DNA of 36,248 bases from JBOZRQ01 sp050789255 (GTDB lineage Bacteria > Bacillota > Sulfobacillia > Symbiobacteriales > Symbiobacteriaceae): positions 1 to 36,248 of the forward strand of contig JBOZRQ010000001.1 in the NCBI GenBank assembly GCA_050789255.1. The letters run 5' to 3'. How positions within the stretch are numbered: position 1 is the first letter of the stretch; the number at the start of each line of letters is the position of its first letter. A program made the position numbers and the translations under genes. Below the pieces are notes generated by a model that saw only the letters and a program-made list of their open reading frames with translations, searched no databases and was not told where the DNA came from. Of this stretch, positions 9,436-16,607 are shown piece after piece.

Positions 9436-11688
9436 TTACTCGCCCTCCTCACCCTTGAACGTGGCGACGACGCTGTCCCCGAACATGGTCCGGCCCATCC
9501 GGCGGGTCAGCAGGAGGGTCATCGCGGCGATGAGGGCATAGATGTACAGGTAGTCCAGCAGCCCAAAGGAGCGGAACAGGTTGGCCAGCGCCCGGCTGAC
9601 GTAGGGCAGCGAGACTACTCGGCTGAGGCCATAGAGCAGCAAGGTGATCCCGTAAGTGGAGGTGCCAAGGACGGACAGCTCGGAGAGAAGGGTTTGCCGG
9701 ATGAAGGTCCGGGTCGCCCCGATCGAGCGCAGGGTGACGTAATCCTTCTTCTTGCTCCGCATCACCGTGCGCATGATGAAGTAGGTGAGGAAGAAGAAGA
9801 TGCCGGTGAGCAGCACCGTCAGGATGGCGTACAGGATCCACTGGAGCGTGCGAATCAGGTACGGGATCGAATCCAGCGTATCGTACGGATAGAAGGTCTT
9901 GTAGCCCCGGTCGCCAAGGAGGGGCAGCAGGGAGCGGGCCTGATCCGCCGAGCGGGCCATGAGGCTCACCTGGTAGGTCGCCTGGCGACTCGCCCAGCGG
10001 TCCAGGGTCGCCTGACCTACGTAAATGGGCGGCTGCTCAGCGCCCAGGCGGATCTGGGGCGGCCTCGGCGTTTGGGTTTGCGCCACCACCTCGGCCACTG
10101 TGAACGTGGCCTCTTGCTTCTCGTAGAGGCCGGCCGCTGTCAGTTGCAGCTTGCTCCCCACGATCTGCCCCATGCAGGTGGCCATGGGGATCTGGCTCAT
10201 GGCGCAGTAGGAATTGGCCACGGACATGGGCAGGGCAACCTCGCTGTCCCCCAGCTGACGGCTGCCTTCATAGAGCACCGGCGTGAACGGAACCGCCCGG
10301 AACTCGCCCGCCGAGTAGGTAAAGGTCTGGTACTGCGTGACCGCTGCGGCTGCGATCTTGTCCAGCACCTCGGGATGGGCGAAGACAACCTCGCCCAGGT
10401 CACGGTCCTCACTGATGCCCACGATCGTCAGGGGGAGCTTGACGGTCTTATAGGTGTACTCGAAGGTGCGCCCCAGCAGGTCCTCCGGGGCGACGCCCCT
10501 GCGCAGCATCCGGGTATTGATCGCGACCTCGGATGCGGTCTCGGGCCGGCGTCCGGCCGTCAGCTTCGCCTCGTCGACCAGGGCGCCGGGCATCACCATG
10601 GCCTGGACGTCGACCTGCCCATCCCCGAGGGCCTTCGGGTAGTAGGTGATCACCTGTTGGTCCAGGGCCATGTCCCCTTGAACCAAAGCAGCGACGTTCG
10701 GCGTGGCGGCCAGCGAGGTCAGCTCGTCCCGGGTGAACGCCCCGTTGTCGCTGCGCTTGACGATCACCCGCTGCTCCATGCTGTTTTGGAAGTACGGGTT
10801 CCCGCTCTTGAAGGCCGTCTCGTCCTTGAAGTTCTGCATCGAGCCGTAGACGAAGGCGGAGCCGAAGGTGAGCATCAGCATCACCAGGAACATCAGGAGC
10901 GTCTTGAGCGGCGTTGCTCCCAGGTTCCGAACCGCCGTGAACAGCGCTTCCCGCCAGGCGACTGGGCGGCTCTTGGCACTGACGGCGGAGGCCGACTGAA
11001 CCGGGGGGGCCGGCCTGAGCTGGCGGTTCTCCACCACCTCGCCGTCGTGGATCGTGATCTTGCGCGTCGCCAGGTGGGCGACCTCTGCAAAGTTGTGCGT
11101 CACTACGATCACGAGCTTATCCCGGCTGATCTCCTCCAAGAGCTCGATGATCTGCCGGCTGCTGGCCGAGTCCAGGTTGCCCGTGGGCTCGTCGGCGGCG
11201 ATGATCGGGCAGTCCTTGGCCAGGGCGCGGGCGATCACCGTGCGCTGCATCTGCCCGCCGCTCAGCTTGCTCGCCTTCATGTGGGCGTGCGGGGTGAGCC
11301 CCACGCGCTCGATGATCTGGAGCGCGCGCTTCCGCCGCTTGACCGGGTCGTACCCGGACAGAATCAGCGCCGCCTCCACATTCTGAAGGACCGTGTAGCT
11401 GTCAATGAGATTGAAGTTTTGGGAGACAAAGCCCACGTGGGTGCGGCGGTAGTTCTCCCAGTCTTGGGCGGTGTAGTGGGAGGTCTCCTCCCCGTTAATG
11501 TACAGCTCCCCGTCTTCGTAGGTGTCCAGGCCGCACATGACGTGCAGCAGCGTGCTCTTTCCGCTGCCGCTCTCGCCCACCACCGCGACAAATTCGCCGA
11601 GCCCGAGCGACAGATTGACCTTGCGTAACCCCAGTGCGACCGCACCGTTCCGGGAGTAGTACTTGGAGACGTTTTGCAGCCGTAGCAT
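9436..11688 (-). CDS. MacB-type ABC transporter, ATPase-permease fusion (first subunit)
   Basis: The 750-residue product starts with an ATPase domain (about 1-220): Walker A GESGSGKST, signature LSGGQMQR, Walker B PIIAADEPTGNLDS. A membrane segment at about 265-290 (LLMFLVMLMLTFGSAFVYG) is followed by an extracytoplasmic domain and three C-terminal segments, the layout of MacB. The ATG at 11688 is preceded by AAGGGGG. The open frame extends 62 codons further upstream, but that extension has no family resemblance and overlaps the divergent promoter region. The partner gene follows after 2 bp, with its ribosome site GGAGGGCGAG inside this gene. The two proteins differ in sequence and linker length, which suggests they are non-interchangeable halves of one pump. 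Confidence 0.88.
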   Translation of the reverse strand: MLRLQNVSKYYSRNGAVALGLRKVNLSLGLGEFVAVVGESGSGKSTLLHVMCGLDTYEDGELYINGEETSHYTAQDWENYRRTHVGFVSQNFNLIDSYTVLQNVEAALILSGYDPVKRRKRALQIIERVGLTPHAHMKASKLSGGQMQRTVIARALAKDCPIIAADEPTGNLDSASSRQIIELLEEISRDKLVIVVTHNFAEVAHLATRKITIHDGEVVENRQLRPAPPVQSASAVSAKSRPVAWREALFTAVRNLGATPLKTLLMFLVMLMLTFGSAFVYGSMQNFKDETAFKSGNPYFQNSMEQRVIVKRSDNGAFTRDELTSLAATPNVAALVQGDMALDQQVITYYPKALGDGQVDVQAMVMPGALVDEAKLTAGRRPETASEVAINTRMLRRGVAPEDLLGRTFEYTYKTVKLPLTIVGISEDRDLGEVVFAHPEVLDKIAAAAVTQYQTFTYSAGEFRAVPFTPVLYEGSRQLGDSEVALPMSVANSYCAMSQIPMATCMGQIVGSKLQLTAAGLYEKQEATFTVAEVVAQTQTPRPPQIRLGAEQPPIYVGQATLDRWASRQATYQVSLMARSADQARSLLPLLGDRGYKTFYPYDTLDSIPYLIRTLQWILYAILTVLLTGIFFFLTYFIMRTVMRSKKKDYVTLRSIGATRTFIRQTLLSELSVLGTSTYGITLLLYGLSRVVSLPYVSRALANLFRSFGLLDYLYIYALIAAMTLLLTRRMGRTMFGDSVVATFKGEEGE

Positions 11689-11867
11689 GCGGTACCCCCT
11701 TGCCGAAGCTGTTCGGGGCCGGTACGGCCCCACGATCAGTTGGACGGGGTTTTCGGTGAGACCCCTTCGATTTTTTTGGACATGATTCGAACTTCCCGCG
11801 TGATGACCTCGTATTAGAGGACAGAACCGGTCGAAATCAGTCCGCCAGGAACGGAGGTTGTGATGCC

Positions 11868-12431
11868 GTGGCACCCAAGAACAGTGATCTGCCCCCCGAA
11901 CAGCCGATGTACGACGAAATCGGCTGGGATACCGAACGCCGCCCGCATGAGCTCGAGGATCTTGAGTTGCACCTTCAGAACGGAAGCATGTATGTGCCGT
12001 CCCGCATGAAGGCCGAAATGGATTCCGTCAACGGCGGCCCTGTTGTGGCCGTAAAGACCAAGACCATCGTCGACCAAATGAAGGTGATCATTGCCCCCTG
12101 CCTGACCACCGATCCGGCTGCCCGCAAGGTCCGCACCTCGGCCACCCTCGGCTCTGCAGAGTTCGGTTTCGGCATCCCGCTGCGCAAGCTCGGCCTCATC
12201 GTTCCCGTTGGCCGTCAACTGATCTTCCCGGTCAAGAAGGTCCCGAACGGCGATAAGGTTGCCTATGAGATCTCATTCGCTGATTATGCCAACAAGCCCC
12301 GGGACGTCGACCTCGAGGCCCTCGCCGCCGAAAAGAAGGCGAAGGCCGAGAAGGCCAAGGCCCGCAAGGCTGCCCGTCGGGCGAAGAAGGACCTCGCTCC
12401 GGGCAGCGATAATGCCCAACAAAACGGCTAG
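11868..12431 (+). CDS. Hypothetical protein with Lys/Ala-rich C-terminal tail
   Basis: The 187-residue product has no recognised domain. Residues 1-140 look like a mixed fold with a repeated glycine/proline pattern (FGFGIPLRKLGLIVPVGRQLIF). Residues 146-176 form a strongly basic, alanine-rich helix (KKAKAEKAKARKAARRAKK), which could bind nucleic acid or a membrane surface. There is no signal peptide. The start is GTG at 11868, with GGAGG ten bases upstream; the ATG at 11863 is out of frame. It is divergent from the ABC pair with a 179-bp shared upstream region, and it ends at a two-way terminator shared with the UvrA-like gene. The function is unknown. Confidence 0.7.
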   Translation: MAPKNSDLPPEQPMYDEIGWDTERRPHELEDLELHLQNGSMYVPSRMKAEMDSVNGGPVVAVKTKTIVDQMKVIIAPCLTTDPAARKVRTSATLGSAEFGFGIPLRKLGLIVPVGRQLIFPVKKVPNGDKVAYEISFADYANKPRDVDLEALAAEKKAKAEKAKARKAARRAKKDLAPGSDNAQQNG

Positions 12432-12441
12432 ACGTACAAAC

Positions 12442-12484
12442 AGCCCCCACCCGTGGACGCACCACGAGTGGGGGCTATGATTTT
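12442..12484. terminator. Bidirectional terminator between the hypothetical gene and the UvrA-like gene
   Basis: AGCCCCCACCCGTGG (12442-12456) pairs with CCACGAGTGGGGGCT (12462-12476) with one mismatch and a five-base loop. A TTTT run follows on the + strand and a GTTTG run on the minus strand. It lies between two convergent genes. Confidence 0.8.
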
Positions 12485-14996
12485 AACGTGTGAGCGCTTC
12501 CCGCAAGGACTGGCCCGTGTACGAATGGCGGACCTCGGCCACCTCCCGGGGCGTCCCCTGGGCGATCACCCGGCCGCCCTTCTCGCCGCCCTCCGGCCCG
12601 ATGTCAACGATCCAGTCGGACTCCCGGATCAGCTCCAGGTTGTGCTCCACCACGATCACCGTGTTGCCTGCATCGACGAGCTTCTCTAGGAGAAGGGTCA
12701 GCTGCCGCACATCGGCGGGGTGCAGGCCGGTGGTAGGCTCGTCCAAGAGGTAGAGGGTGTGCTTCTTCGACCGGTTGCTCAGCTCCGCCGCCAGCCGAAG
12801 CCGCTGCCCCTCGCCGCCCGACAGCGTGCGGACGGACTGGCCCCAGTGCAGGTACCCCAGCCCGACCTCGCAGAGGAGGCGGATCATCTCCGCCATCTTC
12901 TCGTTCCCCTCGAAGACAGCCAGGCTTTCCTGCACGGTCATATCCAGCAGGTCTGAAATGGTGTGACCCTGGTAGGTGACCTGGAGCACCTCATCCTGGA
13001 ACCGGCGCCCCTTGCAGGCCGGGCAGCGCACCTCGATGTCGGCGAGGAACATCATCCCCACCGTCACCACGCCGAGGCCCTGGCAATGCTCGCAGCGTCC
13101 GCCCGGGGTGTTAAAGGAAAAGTGCTTGGCGGTGAGCTTCTGTTTCTTCGCCTCGGGCAGGCCGGCGTACAGGTTCCGCATGGCCGTGTAGATCTCGGTG
13201 TAGGTCGCCACGTTCGAGCGCTGCATCCGCCCGATGGGCGACTGGTCGACCGTGATCCAGCTGCCCACGTGCTCCAGTCCCTCCAGCCCGTCACAGCCCT
13301 CCGGCCGCTGGATCCCCTTGGCGCCCTCGGCGAGCAGGTCAAAGAGCAGCGTTGACTTGCCGGAGCCCGAGACGCCCGTCACCGAAACCAGGCACCCGAG
13401 TGGGAAGGAGACCGTCACGTTCTTGAGGTTGCGGGCGTGGGCGTTGCGGACGGTAAGGAACTGCCCAGTGCCCTTCCGCCACGTCGCCTCGGCCTTGTAG
13501 CTCTGCTCCTGACGCAGGAAGGCGCCCGTTACCGACTCCGGTGACTCCATCAGGTCAGCCAGGCTGCCCTCGCCAACGATGCGCCCACCCGTCGAGCCGG
13601 CGCCCGGGCCCATGTCGATCACATGATCGGCGGCGCGCATCATCTCAACGTCATGCTCGATCACAAGCACGGTATTGCCAAGGTCGCGGAGCTGCTTGAG
13701 CACCTGGATCAGTCCGGCCGTATCCCGCGAGTGCAGGCCGGAGGTGGGCTCGTCCAGGATGTAGAGGACGCCGGTCAGGCCCGACCCGAGCAGGGAGGCC
13801 AGCCGCAGCCGCTGGGCTTCGCCGCCGGAGAGCGTGACGGACTGCCGGTTGAGCGAAAGGTAGCCCAGGCCGACGTCGAGGATGCGCCGCAGTCTGGTCG
13901 GCACCTCGATGGCCAGGATCGTCTCGAGCATCTCCATCGACTCGGCGGAGAGCTCCGACCGGATGCGTTCCGCCCAGGCGAGCACACCCTCCAGCGGCCA
14001 CTCGGCGATCTCGCTGATCCGGGCGCCGCCCACCGTCACCGCAAGGCTGCTCTGCTTGAGCTTGGCGCCCTTGCAGGCGGGGCAGGTCTGCTGGTGAAAG
14101 AACTCGCTGCTGGTCATGCCGCCCTCGGCCCCGGTGCCATTTTCCTTGTACCGGCGCCAAATGCCCGTCACGACGCCCTCGAATCGGCCTGCTGCGACCG
14201 ACTTTGGGGGCTTCACGCCAGGGAAGTGGCGGCTGAACTCCTCACTCTCGGCGCCGTAGTAAAGCAGGTCCCGTTGAATGTCGGAGTACTCGCCGAGCGG
14301 CAGATCGGGGTCGAAGGGGAAGCCGTAGTGTTTGCCGGCGGCCTGAAGGACGCCGATCTGGTAGTTGATCCACATCTCGTTGTTGAACATGGCGACGCCA
14401 CCGGCGCGCAGGGACTTTGACGGATCAAAGATCGCCGCCATGTTGAGGCTGCTCACCTGGCCCATGCCCGAGCAGGTCTCGCAGGCGCCCTCCGGGACGT
14501 TGAACGAGAAGTGCGAGCTGGTCAGCTTCTCCAGCTTCGTGCCGCAGTGGGGGCAGTCGACCCACTCCACCTGTTGCCCCTCGTCGTCCCCGCCGTACGT
14601 CGTGGTAGAAGCCCGGGGCGGCGGCACAATTTTGCCGCAGGTGGGGCACGGGCGCTCGCCTGCCCGCGCGAAGATCACCCGCAGGTAGGTGTAGATGTCG
14701 GTCACGGTGCCGACGGTCGAGCGCGGGTTGCGGTTTGTGACGTGCTGCCCCACGCTGATCGAGGGCGAGAGGCCAATGATCGCTTCGACCTTGGGCTTGC
14801 CGACGGCGTCTGCGACCATGCCCATCGACTCCATGTACTGGCGCTGGCACTCCCGCTGAAGGGTATCCATCGCCAGGGTCGACTTGCCGGAGCCGGATGG
14901 GCCGGTCAGTACCACCAGCTTGTTCTTGGGGATCTCGACCGTGATGTTCTTCAGGTTGTTCTCCCGGGCGCCCTTGATCCGAATCGAATCATGCAT
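12483..14996 (-). CDS. uvrA: UvrA-like ABC-class ATPase lacking the UvrB-binding domain
   Basis: The 837-residue protein has the two tandem ATPase halves of UvrA: Walker A GPSGSGKST at 32-40 and GVSGSGKST in the second half, each with an LSGGE signature and an ILDEPTSGLH or LLDEPTTGLH Walker B. Zinc-type cysteine pairs are visible: CPTC, CPHC, CETC, CPAC, then CEHC and CPAC. After the first CPTCG the sequence goes straight to CPHCGTKLEKLTSSHFSFN; the roughly 100-residue UvrB-binding domain of canonical UvrA (about 940 residues) is absent. That is the pattern of UvrA2/DrrC-type paralogues, linked to damage tolerance or drug resistance rather than UvrABC incision. The ATG at 14996 has an excellent GGAGGAAAG site. 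A second, canonical uvrA would be expected elsewhere in the genome. Confidence 0.88.
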   Translation of the reverse strand: MHDSIRIKGARENNLKNITVEIPKNKLVVLTGPSGSGKSTLAMDTLQRECQRQYMESMGMVADAVGKPKVEAIIGLSPSISVGQHVTNRNPRSTVGTVTDIYTYLRVIFARAGERPCPTCGKIVPPPRASTTTYGGDDEGQQVEWVDCPHCGTKLEKLTSSHFSFNVPEGACETCSGMGQVSSLNMAAIFDPSKSLRAGGVAMFNNEMWINYQIGVLQAAGKHYGFPFDPDLPLGEYSDIQRDLLYYGAESEEFSRHFPGVKPPKSVAAGRFEGVVTGIWRRYKENGTGAEGGMTSSEFFHQQTCPACKGAKLKQSSLAVTVGGARISEIAEWPLEGVLAWAERIRSELSAESMEMLETILAIEVPTRLRRILDVGLGYLSLNRQSVTLSGGEAQRLRLASLLGSGLTGVLYILDEPTSGLHSRDTAGLIQVLKQLRDLGNTVLVIEHDVEMMRAADHVIDMGPGAGSTGGRIVGEGSLADLMESPESVTGAFLRQEQSYKAEATWRKGTGQFLTVRNAHARNLKNVTVSFPLGCLVSVTGVSGSGKSTLLFDLLAEGAKGIQRPEGCDGLEGLEHVGSWITVDQSPIGRMQRSNVATYTEIYTAMRNLYAGLPEAKKQKLTAKHFSFNTPGGRCEHCQGLGVVTVGMMFLADIEVRCPACKGRRFQDEVLQVTYQGHTISDLLDMTVQESLAVFEGNEKMAEMIRLLCEVGLGYLHWGQSVRTLSGGEGQRLRLAAELSNRSKKHTLYLLDEPTTGLHPADVRQLTLLLEKLVDAGNTVIVVEHNLELIRESDWIVDIGPEGGEKGGRVIAQGTPREVAEVRHSYTGQSLREALTR

Positions 14997-15097
14997 TGTC
15001 TTTCCTCCGCATGAAGTCGTTGCCGCATCGAAGAGAACCCATCTTACCATATCACTTCCCGGGAATGTCAACAGTTTTCTGTCTGCAGCGCCAAAAC

Positions 15098-15126
15098 AGT
15101 AGAAAGGTCTGGGGGATTTTTCACAA
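15098..15126 (-). promoter_or_regulatory. Candidate sigma-A promoter for the UvrA-like gene
   Basis: Read on the minus strand, TTGTGA (15126-15121) and TCTACT (15103-15098) stand 17 bp apart in an AT-rich stretch. Each matches four of six consensus bases. The start point would be about 95 bases before the ATG at 14996. Confidence 0.35.
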
Positions 15127-15146
15127 TAATGACTATAACGATGTTT

Positions 15147-15170
15147 AGTTTAAAGGAAAGTTGTTAAACT
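15147..15170. promoter_or_regulatory. Palindrome AGTTTAA-N10-TTAAACT, possible operator
   Basis: Perfect 7-bp arms at 15147-15153 and 15164-15170 lie in the AT-rich divergent region between the UvrA-like gene and the flavoprotein gene. The spacing suits a dimeric regulator that could control either gene. No regulator gene is adjacent. Confidence 0.35.
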
Positions 15171-15220
15171 CCAAGAACTAATAACTGTGCACATGAATGT
15201 TCCAAAGGAGGCGCACCACG

Positions 15221-16585
15221 TTGAAGATCGCAGTACTCGGGGCAGGCATTTCCGGCATCGCCACGGCCTATCTGCTCAAACAGGACGGGCATGACGTCAC
15301 CGTATTTGAGGCCGGTCCCCGGCTGGGCGGCAACGCCTACACCATGGACGTGCTGTTCGGCGGCCAGCAGTACCTGTGCGACATCGGCGTGAGCGACTTC
15401 AACTTCGCCACCTACCGGCACACCGGCGCCATGATGGACCAGCTCGGGGTCGCCTACGATGCGTTGCTGGACGCCACATCGTGGTATACGGCCGACGGCA
15501 AGATCGCCTGGACGCTCGACGGCCAGTTCGGCACCGAGATGCCGGCCCATCTACGGCAGCAGTACAACCGCTTCGCCTACGAGGCGCCCCGGGATATGCT
15601 GGACCCTGCTTACTTCAGCCTCTCAATCGCCCAGTACCTCCAGGGCAAGGGGTACTCCCAGGACTTCGCCAAACAGATCATCATTCCGCGGGTGCACGCC
15701 ATGTACTTCGCGGACAACAACTCCCCGGGAGCGATGCCGTTGCTGGCGGCAATGCACTACTTCGTCCTTCAGTGCGGCTTCCGGGTGACGGGCTCCCAGC
15801 GGAGCTACTTCACCAACGGGAGCCGGGAGTGGATCAACAAACTGGTCGCAGCCTCGGGGGCGACGTACTACACAAACACGCCGGTCCAAATTGAGGCTCG
15901 GCCGTCCCCGTCCGGCGGAATCACCGTCTTCGGCCACTACGGGAGCCTGGAAACCTACGACCGGGTCGTGATCGCCACCCATGCCTATAACGCCCGGCAG
16001 CTCTTCCGGGGCGGTGTCGGGATGACCCAGGCGATGGACTCGGTGCTCAGCACGTTCCGGTACGTCGACAGCGTAGCGGTCGTCCACACCGACGCCAGCG
16101 TGATCTGCCCGAACCCCAGCGCATGGCGTACCTTCAACGTCCTGATGCAGGAGTGCGGCGACAATCAGATCTGCCCCTACACCATCAGTTCGGTCGTGAC
16201 GCTGCACCGGGGCGAGGCGGCTCTGAACGCCGCGGCCGACCAGCATTACTTCGGGACCGTCAACCCGATCCACGAGGTCCGGGAGGATCTGGTTCTCAAG
16301 ACGGTGGAAGGGCGCAAGGCCATGGTCACTTTCCCCCACAATGTGCTGAGCGTCAGCGCCCTGATGGCCCAGAATTTCCTCTGGAAGCACGTGCAGGGGG
16401 AGAACAACGTCTACTTCACCGGCGGCTGGACCCTGGGCGTCGGGCTGCATGAGGAGTGCTGGATCTCGGCCATGCAGGTTCGTGATCTGTTCCGCAATCC
16501 AGGGGCCCCGATCGAGAACACCTACGACATCTCCCGGGGGCCGGCCAAGTACGCGCCCCAGTACCTGCGGGATGTGATCGCCTAG
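15221..16585 (+). CDS. FAD-dependent amine-oxidase-like oxidoreductase
   Basis: The 454-residue protein begins MKIAVLGAGISGIATAYLLK, a Rossmann GxGxxG motif, followed by FEAGPRLGGN, the ADP-binding continuation of the amine oxidase/phytoene desaturase superfamily. Near the C-terminus, VYFTGGWTLGVGLHEECWISAMQVRD is the second FAD contact. It resembles the NAD/FAD-binding proteins often found with lipid or polyketide modification genes. The substrate is unknown. The start is TTG at 15221, placed seven bases after a strong AAAGGAGGCG; an in-frame ATG at 15197 overlaps that ribosome site and is less likely. The cyclase-STAND gene follows after 22 bp, so the two are probably cotranscribed. Confidence 0.82.
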   Translation: MKIAVLGAGISGIATAYLLKQDGHDVTVFEAGPRLGGNAYTMDVLFGGQQYLCDIGVSDFNFATYRHTGAMMDQLGVAYDALLDATSWYTADGKIAWTLDGQFGTEMPAHLRQQYNRFAYEAPRDMLDPAYFSLSIAQYLQGKGYSQDFAKQIIIPRVHAMYFADNNSPGAMPLLAAMHYFVLQCGFRVTGSQRSYFTNGSREWINKLVAASGATYYTNTPVQIEARPSPSGGITVFGHYGSLETYDRVVIATHAYNARQLFRGGVGMTQAMDSVLSTFRYVDSVAVVHTDASVICPNPSAWRTFNVLMQECGDNQICPYTISSVVTLHRGEAALNAAADQHYFGTVNPIHEVREDLVLKTVEGRKAMVTFPHNVLSVSALMAQNFLWKHVQGENNVYFTGGWTLGVGLHEECWISAMQVRDLFRNPGAPIENTYDISRGPAKYAPQYLRDVIA

Positions 16586-16607
16586 CCGTAGCGAGAGGAG
16601 CAGGACC

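Noticed and set aside
11689..11874. N-terminal extension of the first ABC protein
   Set aside because: ABC ATPases of this type begin at the residues encoded from 11688, which has a good ribosome site; the extension covers the shared upstream region.
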